From NCBI GenBank assembly GCA_015489175.1, contig WGAI01000033.1, positions 1 through 54,272 on the forward strand: 54,272 nt of DNA. Reading direction: 5' to 3'. The stretch is from Caldifarciminota bacterium. GTDB taxonomy: Bacteria; Hydrothermota; Hydrothermia; B15-G9. Positions 14,921-24,639 of this stretch are shown here, piece after piece. Below the pieces are notes generated by a model, which saw only the letters and a list, made by a program, of their open reading frames with translations, did no database searches and was not told the DNA's origin. Positions within the stretch are counted from its first letter, which is position 1. The number at the start of each line of letters is the position of its first letter. The position numbers and the translations under genes are program-made.

Positions 14921-16402
14921 ATGCTGAAAATGACGAGGAAGTGGTCGCTTGCACTCATCATATTCGTGATCGGTCTCGCTGCGGGAATAATTCTCACGGC
15001 ACAGCTCAACATTACGCCTAAGAGTGAGGCCGAAAACTCTGTTCCTTTGGTAACACCTGAGGGCACAAGCCCGTTCGTCAAAGTGGCGAAAGAGGTCATG
15101 CCCTGCGTCGTGAACATATCCGCTGAAAAGATAATCGAAATGCCCGGTTTTCAATTCCAGGGTCCAATGGACGAGTTTTTCCGTCAGTTCTTCAAGGGAT
15201 TTCAAATCCCTCCCCAGAAACAGAAGCAGAGATCTCTCGGTTCAGGATTTATTTTCAAAAAGAAAGATGGCTATTACTACATACTGACGAACAACCATGT
15301 GGTGCGCAATGCCGATAAACTTATCGTGAAACTGTCTGACAAGTCGATCTACTCTGGAGATCAGGTGGAAGTTGTTGGCACGGACGCTCACACAGACATT
15401 GCAGTCCTGAAAGTTAAGGCAGATCACAAGTTGCCGATCGCAAAGCTTGGCGATTCCGACAGCGTTCAGGTCGGCGATTGGGCCATCGCCATAGGCAACC
15501 CGTTCGGCCTTGAGCGCACCGTCACGGTCGGCGTCATAAGCGCAAAGGGAAGAAGCGGTATTCCTCTGCCAAATGGGCCTGACTATCAGGACTTTATCCA
15601 GACCGACGCCGCCATAAATCCGGGGAATTCCGGCGGGCCTCTGGTTAACATCAAAGGGGAAGTCATTGGCATAAATACCGCCATAACATCGCCTTCTGGT
15701 GGATTTATTGGCATCGGTTTCGCCATCCCGATCAACACTGCCAAATTCGTCGCCGAACAGATCATCGAGAAGGGCAAGGTCGAGCGCGGATTCCTTGGCG
15801 TTACGATTCAGGAGGTCACCCCTGACATTGCAGAGGTTTACAAGCTCAAGGAGCCTATGGGCGCACTTGTGAGCGATGTCAAAGAGGGTTATCCTGCTGC
15901 AAAAGCTGGCATTAAGGCAGGCGATATCATCGTCAAATTCAACGGCAAAGAGGTCAAGAGCGTTGATGACCTGAGATTGATGGTCGCAATGACGCCTCCG
16001 GGGACGAAGGTCAAGGTTGAAGTTGTGCGTGAGGGTGGTTCCCACAAGACCTTTACCCTGAAACTCTCATCTTACCCTGAAAATGGCAAAGAGGGCGCTC
16101 AATCTGAAGGCAAGGAGGAAGAGGAAGAATCCGAAACCTCATCGAGCTGGCTCGGCATGACCGTTGAGCCCAACCCAAACGGTGACGGCGTTGTTGTCAC
16201 AAATGTAAAGCCTGAAAGCGATATTTCCGACAAAATAGCTGTCGGTGACATCATCCTCAGAGTCGGGAAATACGAGATCAAATCTATATCCGATTTCAAG
16301 AAGGCTAAGAAAGCCTACAAGAAATCCGACCAGCCTATTCTCATCCGCATTGAGAGAAACGGTCAGCGGCTGTTCGTGGCCGTGAAGCCCAAATCCGATT
16401 AA
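14921..16402 (+). CDS. htrA: Periplasmic serine protease/chaperone of the HtrA (DegP/Do) family
   Basis: 493 residues: an N-terminal signal anchor (WSLALIIFVIGLAAGIILTA), a trypsin-like domain with His 126 (NNHVV), Asp 159 (AHTDIAVLK) and Ser 237 (NPGNSGGPL), and two PDZ domains (about 285-385, beginning FLGVTIQEV, and about 408-490, beginning WLGMTVEPN), separated by an acidic Glu-rich linker. It degrades or refolds misfolded envelope proteins. AGGAGG stands 7 bases before the ATG at 14921. The catalytic triad and domain order match DegP/DegQ. A clear terminator follows at 16408. Confidence 0.97.
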   Translation: MLKMTRKWSLALIIFVIGLAAGIILTAQLNITPKSEAENSVPLVTPEGTSPFVKVAKEVMPCVVNISAEKIIEMPGFQFQGPMDEFFRQFFKGFQIPPQKQKQRSLGSGFIFKKKDGYYYILTNNHVVRNADKLIVKLSDKSIYSGDQVEVVGTDAHTDIAVLKVKADHKLPIAKLGDSDSVQVGDWAIAIGNPFGLERTVTVGVISAKGRSGIPLPNGPDYQDFIQTDAAINPGNSGGPLVNIKGEVIGINTAITSPSGGFIGIGFAIPINTAKFVAEQIIEKGKVERGFLGVTIQEVTPDIAEVYKLKEPMGALVSDVKEGYPAAKAGIKAGDIIVKFNGKEVKSVDDLRLMVAMTPPGTKVKVEVVREGGSHKTFTLKLSSYPENGKEGAQSEGKEEEEESETSSSWLGMTVEPNPNGDGVVVTNVKPESDISDKIAVGDIILRVGKYEIKSISDFKKAKKAYKKSDQPILIRIERNGQRLFVAVKPKSD

Positions 16403-16407
16403 AAAAA

Positions 16408-16437
16408 CAGGGGGCAACTGCCCCCTGTTCCACTTTT
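16408..16437 (+). terminator. Rho-independent terminator after htrA
   Basis: Perfect 8-bp stem CAGGGGGC/GCCCCCTG (16408-16415 and 16420-16427) with loop AACT, flanked by an A-run upstream and TTCCACTTTT downstream. It lies between convergent genes; the A-run could let it work for the HD-GYP gene as well. Confidence 0.85.
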
Positions 16438-16454
16438 ATCTTCGAGGTTGAAGC

Positions 16455-19400
16455 TCACCATTTTATGATGTGGTCTATCTCAGGGATCTCTTCTCCATGA
16501 GGTGTCACATATTGAGACTTTTTCTTACTTCTCATAGCCGCTTTCTCTGATAAAGAAGTGCGGATTATCTTCCACTCTTCTAATGGAATAGACAAAAATA
16601 CATCTGTTATGTGTGGGTCAAACTGTTTCCCCCTGTTCTTTGCGATCTCCTGAATCGCGTAATCGAAACTGAGAGCTTTCCTGTAAGGCCTATCTGAAGT
16701 TATGGCGTCGAGCGTATCGGCAAATGCGAAGATCCTTGCTCCAAGCGGGATCTCATCCTCTTTCAGGCCAAAAGGATATCCTCTACCATCCCACCGTTCA
16801 TGGTGATAGAGAACAATGTCCCTCGCTGGACCAAGGAAGTCAATCGTTTCCACGATCTTAAATCCTATCAACGGGTGTTTTTTCATTATCTCCCATTCCC
16901 GGTCGTTCAGTTTGCCGGGTTTCAGAAGTATTGCATCCGGTATGCCGATTTTGCCTACATCGTGCAGCAGGCTGCCCCAGTAAATGTATCGCAGCTCATC
17001 GCCTGTGATGCCAAGCTCTATCGCTATTCGTTCGGAATACTTCGCAACCCTCTGAGAATGAAATTGAGTTTCATGTTCTCTGAAGTCGAGAGCCGATACA
17101 AGGGCCTCCAATGTGATGTCGTATGTATGTTCGAGTTTGTTCAATGTCATCTTCAACTCGTCGAACAACTGGGCATTTCGGATTGCTGTCGCTGCATGGT
17201 TTGCAAGTATCGCGAAGACACGCGCTTCGTTCTCAGTGAACGGAGGATCGTGTGACCGTTTGCCAAGGTAAAACACGCCGATGACCTTGTTTTCGACCTT
17301 GAGCGGCGTCAACAACATCCGCCTTATGCCAAGTTTTGTGGAAAGCTCCTTGAATTCAATATTGACCTGACTGATATCGTTGATGAACAGCACTTTACCC
17401 GTTCTGAATACACGAGCGGCAAGAGATTCATTTGTTATCGGGATTATGGTATTTTCAAGTATTTTTTCGGGCATGCCGTAGCTTGGCGATACCCCTTTCA
17501 ACGCATTTATCGATTCGTCATAAAGTGCAACGAATGCGAAAGGAATACCCATGACACTTGCAGTCATGCCTGTCAGCACGCGCAGGGTGTCGTCCATTGA
17601 CGGGACTGCATTGATTGATACGGACAGCTTCAAGATCTTTGACAGATTCTCTGCATGTGCTTTGATTTCCTGATAAAGCGATGCGTTCTCGAGCGCTATT
17701 GCTACCTGATGTGCAAAAAGGTTGATTGCAGGTATATCCCTATCGTTCACATTGTTGGAGAACACAACCAGAAGGCCGAAAGGCTTGGAATTTTTGGACA
17801 GCGGAGCTGCAATAACCTGATTGTTCGGAAATAGGTTGACAGAAAGTTTGCCAACCAACTTCGTCCTCTTTGTCTTTATAACTTCGAATAACTCAGGGAC
17901 ATCAGATGTTTTAATCTTTTGATACAACATCTTGCTGGAACTGTCTGATATGTACTTTACTCTGAAATAACCGCCTTGTCTGTCTAACAGCAGGATTGCA
18001 GATTTGAAGCCAAGTTTGTTCAGCTCCTTGCCGATAGTGTTGAATATCTCCTTCTCCGAGATGTGCCTCATAACGGCAAGTGCAGCTACATTAAGCGACT
18101 TAAGCAGTTTTTCGGCACGCTTTTGTTCGCTGAGATCGCGGGCTATACCTAAAAACAAAAGTTCTCTCTTGACCGCAACGGAAGATGCAGACCACTCAAT
18201 CGGAATTTTTTGCCCCAATACTGTGATCAAGGAGCCTTCGAGCCTCACGCCTTTATTTAGGTTTTGATCCGGTAGCAGTTGGGCATCGGGATATTCCGGC
18301 AGGATGAATTCGCTGATATGTTTGCCCACAATTTCATGTTTTGGATATCCTGTAAGGTTTGATGCGAATTTGTTGGCTTCCCTGATGATGCCGTTCTTGT
18401 CGATAATCATAATTACATCGTTTGCGTTGTCCAGAAGCAGTTTGTATTGACGCTGTGCGTCCCTCAGTCTCACAATGAGCCTTGCATTTCTTATCGCCAT
18501 GCCGGCCTGAGCACCGAGCGCCATGAGCAGTCTCTGGTCACTGTCATCAAATTCGCTGTTGGGCGTCTTACCGACAACTTTTATAACCCCGATAACATCA
18601 TCCTTATCCCTTATTGGCACGCAAAGCTCAGGATAGTTGCTTTTTGATACCGGATAGTTTTGCGGTTCCATAAATGTTACTGCATTCAACACGCACTTGT
18701 CGTTGGATGGCAAGGCCATGCCAACCCTATAAGAATCTCCCTCGCCCCGTTTCGCATACACGATGATCGTTCCACGAAATTCATCGATTAGCGCAAGTAT
18801 AAATTCACGGAATTCGATAACCCTTTCGGCTATGCCGCAGACCGCGTCAGCGACTTTTTTCGGATCTTTCAGTGTCAGGAGCTCTCTCCCGAGGTCGTTG
18901 ATCGCCTGCATTTTCTCTTCAAGTTCAACCTCCTTCGTGATGTCGCGAATGGATATAAGCACACTCGTGATACGGGATGATGTGAATATTGGTGATATGA
19001 CTATGTCGTAATAAGCTGTTGTGCCATCATAGGCATGTCCTTTTATTTTCTTGAGGTGCACTGCTCTCTCACGCTCAAGCACATCATTAAAATTATCCCT
19101 GAGCTGCTCAACGGGCATAAACCTTGATAGTGCAGTATCAAATGGCACCCTTATTATGTCCTCAGGTTCAACCCTGAATAGCTCGAAAAACCTCTTGTTT
19201 ACATCTTTAACCTCGGCCGATTCTGGATCTATGATCAAAAGGGCATCCTGCTGGCCGTTGAAAACAGCATCGAGATAGCTTTTAGCCTCGAGTATCTCCT
19301 GTGTAAGGCGGTATTTTTCTATTGTAAGTGCGGCTATCTCAGCGAATTGCTCCACAATGGTAATTTCCGATGGGTCGAACTCCTTTATACGCTTCTTGAT

Positions 19401-20348
19401 TGCAAAAAACATCCCGATTGGCTTCCCGTGCGAATCAAACATGGGGAGTTTCAAAATTGTGGCCAGGTTCAACAGTGATTTCAGTTCCTTAGGCACGCAG
19501 TTTGTATCGAATTGCTCCTTGACCTGAAACGGTCTGCCCGATTGGAGCGATTCCGCAAGTCTTGGACAATTCTCAAGTTTCAGTTTTATGCCTGTAACGA
19601 TATCCCTTCCGGCCCCATACGCGGTTGTAACCTCAAGTGAATCCTTAGACCTGTCCAGCTCAGCTATGGCCGCAAGATCGAGATTAAGGAGCTCAACGAT
19701 GTTCTTAACCACCTGTCTGAGGTTTCTTTCGATGTCGGCCGCAGTGACATTTTGAAGCAGTGAGATCAATAATTTTGCTTCCCTATCCTTGAAATCTGCC
19801 TCTTTAAGCTTGTCAATGAAATCGAGTATTCTTGCGAACTTGTAAGCGAACTCCCTGAGTACCTTGATCTCTTCCTTGGAAAGATTTCGCCTGAGACCGA
19901 GGACAATTCCACCAACTACACCTTTTATGTCAGAATGGATCGGAACGACGGCAAAAGATATAAGCCTATGAGATTGCTGAATTTGATTCGCATACTCTCT
20001 GACGGTGGGATCCACTATTATGGACAGATCCTTCACCAGCATAGGGGTGTCGTCCTCTATTAGGCTGTAAATGAAATCCCAGTATGCTCCCTGCTCGACG
20101 ACATGGGTTATGTCTATTTCCCGCACACTGTTAATGTCCTTCCCATCCTGAACTCTTGAAACCAGAAGCAGGGTTTCGACCAGCTTCTTCTCAGGATTTA
20201 CCATTGCAAGGACGGAGAAAGGCGAACGGAAAATGTTCATTAACCCCTCAACAGCACCTTTTAAAATGCGACTGCGTTCACTTTCGCCAATGAGGGTTAC
20301 AAGGACTTCGTTCAACGAATGTCTCATATTTAGCTCAACATAGCTCAT
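16455..20348 (-). CDS. Multi-GAF/PAS sensor with HD-GYP cyclic-di-GMP phosphodiesterase domain
   Basis: 1297 residues, no transmembrane segment. Domains in order, approximate: GAF 1-180, GAF 200-345, PAS 350-475 (ending ISIRDITKEVE), GAF 490-635, PAS 640-760 (LLLDNANDVIMIIDKNGIIR), GAF 765-905, GAF 910-1065, HD-GYP 1080-1275. The HD-GYP domain keeps FHSQRV, LLHDVGKIGIPDAIL (His about 1126), MKKHPLIG, YHHERWDGRGYP and ADTLDAI, so all metal ligands are present and c-di-GMP hydrolysis is expected. Seven sensory modules make it a large cytoplasmic integrator. ATG 20348 lacks an SD and lies about 12 bases from a -10 box, so the mRNA may be nearly leaderless. No diguanylate cyclase is adjacent. Confidence 0.93.
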   Translation of the reverse strand: MSYVELNMRHSLNEVLVTLIGESERSRILKGAVEGLMNIFRSPFSVLAMVNPEKKLVETLLLVSRVQDGKDINSVREIDITHVVEQGAYWDFIYSLIEDDTPMLVKDLSIIVDPTVREYANQIQQSHRLISFAVVPIHSDIKGVVGGIVLGLRRNLSKEEIKVLREFAYKFARILDFIDKLKEADFKDREAKLLISLLQNVTAADIERNLRQVVKNIVELLNLDLAAIAELDRSKDSLEVTTAYGAGRDIVTGIKLKLENCPRLAESLQSGRPFQVKEQFDTNCVPKELKSLLNLATILKLPMFDSHGKPIGMFFAIKKRIKEFDPSEITIVEQFAEIAALTIEKYRLTQEILEAKSYLDAVFNGQQDALLIIDPESAEVKDVNKRFFELFRVEPEDIIRVPFDTALSRFMPVEQLRDNFNDVLERERAVHLKKIKGHAYDGTTAYYDIVISPIFTSSRITSVLISIRDITKEVELEEKMQAINDLGRELLTLKDPKKVADAVCGIAERVIEFREFILALIDEFRGTIIVYAKRGEGDSYRVGMALPSNDKCVLNAVTFMEPQNYPVSKSNYPELCVPIRDKDDVIGVIKVVGKTPNSEFDDSDQRLLMALGAQAGMAIRNARLIVRLRDAQRQYKLLLDNANDVIMIIDKNGIIREANKFASNLTGYPKHEIVGKHISEFILPEYPDAQLLPDQNLNKGVRLEGSLITVLGQKIPIEWSASSVAVKRELLFLGIARDLSEQKRAEKLLKSLNVAALAVMRHISEKEIFNTIGKELNKLGFKSAILLLDRQGGYFRVKYISDSSSKMLYQKIKTSDVPELFEVIKTKRTKLVGKLSVNLFPNNQVIAAPLSKNSKPFGLLVVFSNNVNDRDIPAINLFAHQVAIALENASLYQEIKAHAENLSKILKLSVSINAVPSMDDTLRVLTGMTASVMGIPFAFVALYDESINALKGVSPSYGMPEKILENTIIPITNESLAARVFRTGKVLFINDISQVNIEFKELSTKLGIRRMLLTPLKVENKVIGVFYLGKRSHDPPFTENEARVFAILANHAATAIRNAQLFDELKMTLNKLEHTYDITLEALVSALDFREHETQFHSQRVAKYSERIAIELGITGDELRYIYWGSLLHDVGKIGIPDAILLKPGKLNDREWEIMKKHPLIGFKIVETIDFLGPARDIVLYHHERWDGRGYPFGLKEDEIPLGARIFAFADTLDAITSDRPYRKALSFDYAIQEIAKNRGKQFDPHITDVFLSIPLEEWKIIRTSLSEKAAMRSKKKSQYVTPHGEEIPEIDHIIKW

Positions 20349-20359
20349 GTCAAAAACTA

Positions 20360-20388
20360 ATATTAAAACAACATTTCCCGAATTTCAA
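20360..20388 (-). promoter_or_regulatory. Promoter of the HD-GYP gene
   Basis: Minus-strand TTGAAA (20383-20388), 17 bases, TAATAT (20360-20365). Transcription would start only about 5 bases before the ATG at 20348, which has no SD. Confidence 0.5.
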
Positions 20389-20685
20389 AGGCTATCTGTC
20401 GTCGTGATTAAGCAATAGGGGTATCACCATGTCAGGTAACTAAACGGCTGGGTTGGGCAGGCCTTGGAGCAAAAGGATGCATGGAAACATGGATAAAGAA
20501 GTTAAAGCTATTTGTGGGTAATGTGGTATTGCTAAGCGAGAGTTTTAAAAATTGGGGGTAAAGAATGTGCATGTGACGGATTTTCTCCTGCCCATTAGAA
20601 TAACTTTCGATGGGCCACTGTGCTGAAATTGTTAAACTCAGTATCTGGCGTTAAAATCCAGCGGAGGAATAAATGGAGGTATGTC
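20389..20685. other. Divergent intergenic region, no gene recognised
   Basis: About 300 bases between the HD-GYP gene and the secreted propeller gene. I found no open frame with a good SD, no tRNA and no recognisable riboswitch; in particular the conserved core of the GEMM c-di-GMP riboswitch is absent. The promoter of the plus-strand operon must lie here but no good hexamer pair is obvious. Confidence 0.5.
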
Positions 20686-21690
20686 ATGAACTCTTTGATA
20701 TTGTTGTTAGCCATATCATCCCAAGTCTTTCTTCAAAAGCACCTTTTTTGGGTCAACGGAAGGCAGCTTATGCTCGGCAACAGGGTTGTTGCGTCTCCTG
20801 AAAGAGGGGACATCTTCGTTTCGCCCGACATGCGATATGCTTCCGTCTATAAATTCGATACGAGGGAGATTCAATTTTACGCTCCCGATGGCAATGTCAC
20901 GGCGCGAGTGCACGCGATAAACCCCGTGATCAAGATCGACGAGAGTGGGGATTTCGCCGTGTTCGAGCCCGAGATCGCCAAATTCAGGGTGTTTTACCCG
21001 AACGGCAAGCCTATTATCGACCAAAAACTGCCATACAGCGAATACACCGATGAGCCTTATGCTGCGTTTGACATATCCTTTCCGAGAGCCACATTTACAA
21101 TGACGATAAAGGGTTACATGCACATCTGGATGTGGGACATAGAGCACGGCAAGCTCCTGTGGAAGGAAAGAATTGCATCCCCATCTACATATCCGGCACA
21201 TGCATGGATAGCTCCTGATGGACAGCTCATCATGAGGATTTACAGCGTAGAAAATGGCGAATTTGCCGGGGATCAGGTTGTGGTTTACTCGCCTAACGGC
21301 AGAAAAATCGCCGAACTGCCGATAACGGGTGTCACTCATGTCGCTTTCAACGGCGACGAAGTTTGTATAGCGTCGAAACGGGATGTGTTCAAAGTTAGCA
21401 TAACCAACTCAAAGACTGAACTCATGGATTCTGTCCGTTTGGAGGAATTTATCAAGGATGTCAGGTTCGTGGATGGCCGTTGTGTTGTGTTAACCGCAAC
21501 ACCGGATTGGGAAGAAGACAAAGCCGTATGGAAAAATCCTGCCCTGTGGATTGTGGTTGATGGGAAAAGCCAGCAGCTCATGGGTTTTAAGGACACAACT
21601 GTTTCGCCCGTTGTTGTCGAAGACAATGGGAAACCGGCCCTTTGGATTCCTTCTCATGGAATTATTCTCAAGGAAGGAGGCAAAAGATGA
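20686..21690 (+). CDS. Secreted beta-propeller-like protein of unknown function
   Basis: About 334 residues from the ATG at 20686, which has GGAGGT upstream and opens a short signal peptide (MNSLILLLAISSQVFLQ). The rest is beta-rich with repeated blade-like units of the form GDIFVSPDMRYASVYKFD, GDFAVFEPEIAKFRVFYPNG and QVVVYSPNGRKIAELPI, reminiscent of WD40/TolB-type propellers but without a clear family match. The stop overlaps the start of the M23 peptidase gene by 4 bases (ATGA), so the two secreted proteins are probably made in fixed ratio. Function unknown. Confidence 0.75.
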   Translation: MNSLILLLAISSQVFLQKHLFWVNGRQLMLGNRVVASPERGDIFVSPDMRYASVYKFDTREIQFYAPDGNVTARVHAINPVIKIDESGDFAVFEPEIAKFRVFYPNGKPIIDQKLPYSEYTDEPYAAFDISFPRATFTMTIKGYMHIWMWDIEHGKLLWKERIASPSTYPAHAWIAPDGQLIMRIYSVENGEFAGDQVVVYSPNGRKIAELPITGVTHVAFNGDEVCIASKRDVFKVSITNSKTELMDSVRLEEFIKDVRFVDGRCVVLTATPDWEEDKAVWKNPALWIVVDGKSQQLMGFKDTTVSPVVVEDNGKPALWIPSHGIILKEGGKR

Positions 21691-23669
21691 ATATCGTGCT
21701 TTTGATGCTGTTGACCTATCCATGGCCTCTTGCCCCACAAAATCAAATTCATGGAATTATTGGCACATTTGGTGAATATCGTTCTGGGCCGCCGCCACAT
21801 TTCCACAACGGCGTTGATGTTCCTGACCCTGAAGGAACTCCGGTTTATGCAGTTGCGGGAGGCACTGTTTTGTGGATAGAGCGGAACGGATTTAACTGCG
21901 GCATTCGGGTTGGAAGGTTCGCCTACATCCACACGATACCGCGTGCCGACCTCGACATTGGCGACTATGTAAATTATGGCGAGGTTGTTGGGCATCTGAA
22001 CTACGGGAACCATGTGCATTTCAAAGATGGCGGCGGCGCTTCCGGCAGGGACACGAGGAATGCACTGCTTCCCGACGATGGACTTGAGCCCTTTGAGGAT
22101 CCTTATCATACAAATGTGCTTGGTGTCTGGTTTTTCGTTGACAATGTTCAGACCGAGATACCGGCTAACAGGCTCAGCGGGTTGGTTGACATTGTTGTCA
22201 GGGCGGTGGACACGACCACTCCGGGCAGCAGAGTAGGCACCAACAACGGCATATTCACCATCGGATACGGCATCATGACGGCCGATACATCGCAGTTTGT
22301 TGTCCCTCTGCATGTCCCCTATGTGTTTGATACACTTCCACCTTCATCCGCTTTACCTTACACCTACTATCAGCAATGGTCGAACACATCGACCTACTAC
22401 TACATCGTCACAAACGAGTTCTACGGCAGTAGGTTTCTGGATACACGCACGCTTGAGCCGGGCGACTATGTGCTGGTTGTGACGACATCCGACACCCGAA
22501 ACCCGCCTGACACATTCTATTTCCCGATCAGGATAGTTGAGTCCGATGTCACGCCGCCATCTCCGCCACAGCTGCACAGGTTTTTCGTGAACGAAGATGG
22601 CTATCCGTCGATAACATGGTCGCCGCCACCGGATTCCGATCTTGCGGGTTACAAAGTCTATGTGAGGCTGAACAATTCGAGATGGGCGCTGTGGACAACG
22701 ATCGGACCCGACACGATTTACACTTTTGACGATCCTGCTCCGAACAACATGCTGTTTTCCGTTAAATTGACCGCATACGACAGCGCAGCACCGCCGAACG
22801 AGAGCGAACCGTCACATGTTTTCTCTATGAGGAAGCTGACGAACAGGTCGAGCAGCGTTCTCATGGCAGACGGTGGAGTGCTCGATTACGATGCTCAGGC
22901 ATTCGAGACAATATCAGCTGCAGCACCTTATCTTCAAGTTGAATCTGCATCCTACGATGCCATTTCGGATGGCTACGATGCCATCTGGGCGTTCTTCGGC
23001 GACAGCGATTGGTCACACGATGCGGGCATAGACCTCGTTTCGTTCGTTGAGAACGGCAAACTCATCATATCTGGGGCGGTTGCGCCGTGCGGGATGGCCA
23101 CAGATTCAGTGGGACAGGCCTTGATGGCCGCACTCGGAATAGGATCAGCTGCATGCGATACGGCTTACTCTGGAGCTCTTGTTGGCCTCAGCGGAACTGT
23201 TTTCGAGGCTGATACATTCTCCTACGATGGGCCGATCACTTACTTTGAGTGCAACGGCTGCACTCCGCTCGTAACCGATGTCAACGGCAGGCCGGTTGTC
23301 GCACTTCACAGCGATGACATGCTCATTGGCATAAATGTCATCCGTTTGACTCAGCCCGAGATTTCACAACTGATAACCGGCATAAACGCACTCATCGACC
23401 TCCAGGATGTCGCCGAAAATGAAACCTATCCAATTGGCGATGTGGCAGTTCATTCGTTCTCCGATGGCGTCGAGCTTTACATGCCCGTGGGTGGGACGGC
23501 TCGCGTTACTGTGTTCGATGTCAGCGGCAGGATTTTGCTTAACAAGGAGATGAACCTGAATTACGGTTGGAACAGACTTTACCTCAAGACCGGTGTGAGC
23601 GGCGTTCACATAGTCAGAATTGAGGCGGCAGGTAAGGTTGTGAACGCAAAATATGTTGAGCTGCGATAA
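21687..23669 (+). CDS. Secreted M23 (LytM-type) peptidase with FN3 and C-terminal sorting-like domain
   Basis: About 660 residues. A short hydrophobic signal is followed by an M23 domain with HNGVD (His40, Asp44), GTPVYAVAGGTV, YIH (His82) and HVH (His109, His111), i.e. all zinc ligands and catalytic histidines of a Gly-Gly or peptidoglycan endopeptidase. Residues about 300-385 resemble a fibronectin-III domain (PSITWSPPPDSDLAGYKVYV), then a domain of unknown type, then a terminal beta-sandwich with VTVFDVSGRILLNKEMNL, as in T9SS/FlgD-like tails. The ATG at 21687 has AAGGAGG upstream. Probably acts on peptidoglycan or an extracellular peptide. A terminator follows. Confidence 0.88.
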   Translation: MNIVLLMLLTYPWPLAPQNQIHGIIGTFGEYRSGPPPHFHNGVDVPDPEGTPVYAVAGGTVLWIERNGFNCGIRVGRFAYIHTIPRADLDIGDYVNYGEVVGHLNYGNHVHFKDGGGASGRDTRNALLPDDGLEPFEDPYHTNVLGVWFFVDNVQTEIPANRLSGLVDIVVRAVDTTTPGSRVGTNNGIFTIGYGIMTADTSQFVVPLHVPYVFDTLPPSSALPYTYYQQWSNTSTYYYIVTNEFYGSRFLDTRTLEPGDYVLVVTTSDTRNPPDTFYFPIRIVESDVTPPSPPQLHRFFVNEDGYPSITWSPPPDSDLAGYKVYVRLNNSRWALWTTIGPDTIYTFDDPAPNNMLFSVKLTAYDSAAPPNESEPSHVFSMRKLTNRSSSVLMADGGVLDYDAQAFETISAAAPYLQVESASYDAISDGYDAIWAFFGDSDWSHDAGIDLVSFVENGKLIISGAVAPCGMATDSVGQALMAALGIGSAACDTAYSGALVGLSGTVFEADTFSYDGPITYFECNGCTPLVTDVNGRPVVALHSDDMLIGINVIRLTQPEISQLITGINALIDLQDVAENETYPIGDVAVHSFSDGVELYMPVGGTARVTVFDVSGRILLNKEMNLNYGWNRLYLKTGVSGVHIVRIEAAGKVVNAKYVELR

Positions 23670-23672
23670 AGG

Positions 23673-23696
23673 GCGGGGCCGTAGCGCCCCGCTTTC
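23673..23696 (+). terminator. Terminator after the M23 peptidase gene
   Basis: Stem GCGGGGC/GCCCCGC (23673-23679 and 23686-23692) with a 6-base loop followed by TTTCC. The T-run is short. Confidence 0.65.
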
Positions 23697-23705
23697 CCCT
23701 GCGTC

Positions 23706-23936
23706 ATGATAGTCGTCAAGTGCGCTAAGTGCAAAACCAGAATATTCAAATATCGCAAATACGGGAAAGGCAAGCTCTGGCACTGCTGGAAGGACAGAAT
23801 TGTCGAGGATTACTCAGTTCGGGACGGCGACCTCGTCAAATGTCCCGTCTGTGGCAATGTGATCGGCTTAGATCAGGGGAAATGGATCAAGCTAAAACCT
23901 ACGCACTTCATATACAGCGGCACTTACGAGCATTGA
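23706..23936 (+). CDS. Small zinc-ribbon-like protein
   Basis: 76 residues. Two cysteine pairs, CAKC (6-9) and CPVC (46-49), plus a lone HCWK (about 26-28), frame a rubredoxin/zinc-ribbon-like fold; the middle reads KDRIVEDYSVRDGDLVKCPV. The residue pattern recalls small uncharacterised zinc-ribbon proteins of thermophiles, but I cannot name a family. ATG at 23706; no strong SD because it lies just behind the terminator hairpin, which may regulate it. The cysteine spacing argues that this is a real gene rather than chance. Confidence 0.65.
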   Translation: MIVVKCAKCKTRIFKYRKYGKGKLWHCWKDRIVEDYSVRDGDLVKCPVCGNVIGLDQGKWIKLKPTHFIYSGTYEH

Positions 23937-23983
23937 TCTAAACATGAACTGCAAAGACCCATGTGTTAAAGCTGTTGGCCTGT

Positions 23984-24631
23984 TCATGGTTTTTCGCCGC
24001 AGGCAAGTCTCAGGTATCCGTGGGCGTATAGCTTCTCGGAGTAGTTGGTGAACCCTGCATCCCGAAACATCTCACCGAGATCGCTCATCACGAACTCAGC
24101 CGCAAGAGGGCATTCCACCTTCGTGATGAAATACTTGACTATGGGGTTGCTTTTTTCGATATCGAAAGATGCGTAATCGAATATGCACATCTTGCCGCCT
24201 GACCTTAGAGCTTCCCATGCGTTTTTCAGGAGTGCCATGCGATCCGGCTGTTCAAATCCGTGAAACACAAAGGATGTGTAAGCTATGTCGAACTCGTCAT
24301 GGAAAGGCAGCTCCTCTTCCGCACGCAGCGATAAAAAGGCCACATTTGGCAAATCGCCTACCTTTTTCTTCGCTTTTTCAAGCATGATCGGTGAGATATC
24401 CACGCCGACATATCGACCGTTTGGGCCAATGATTTTGACGAATTCGCTCGCCGCTATGCCTGTGCCGCAGCCGAATTCTATGACATGATGGCCGGCCGAT
24501 ACGCCCGTATCCCTGACTGACCTGCGAATCAGGCCGTGATACTGGCCGAGCGTGATGAGCCACATGAGCTCATCGTAATACTTTGCCTCAAAACCCTTTA
24601 CTTCGACCTTGCTTCGTTCAGATGATGCCAT
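23984..24631 (-). CDS. Class I SAM-dependent methyltransferase
   Basis: 215 residues. The Rossmann-fold motif I HVIEFGCGTGIAASEFVKII, motif II YVGVDISPIMLEKAKKK, and the post-motif FDIAYTSFVFHGFEQPDRMA place it in the Methyltransf_11/UbiE-like group; the C-terminal half carries RSGGKMCIFDYASF. The substrate is unknown; the N-terminal YDELMWLITLGQYHGLIRRS could be a lid. The ATG at 24631 has GAGGT 5 bases upstream. It lies 8 bases downstream of arcC on the same strand, so they are probably cotranscribed. Confidence 0.85.
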   Translation of the reverse strand: MASSERSKVEVKGFEAKYYDELMWLITLGQYHGLIRRSVRDTGVSAGHHVIEFGCGTGIAASEFVKIIGPNGRYVGVDISPIMLEKAKKKVGDLPNVAFLSLRAEEELPFHDEFDIAYTSFVFHGFEQPDRMALLKNAWEALRSGGKMCIFDYASFDIEKSNPIVKYFITKVECPLAAEFVMSDLGEMFRDAGFTNYSEKLYAHGYLRLACGEKP

Positions 24632-24639
24632 GATTTACC

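Noticed and set aside
20349-20685. c-di-GMP (GEMM) riboswitch in the gap beside the HD-GYP gene
   Set aside because: No conserved GEMM core sequence or tetraloop-receptor pattern was visible on either strand.
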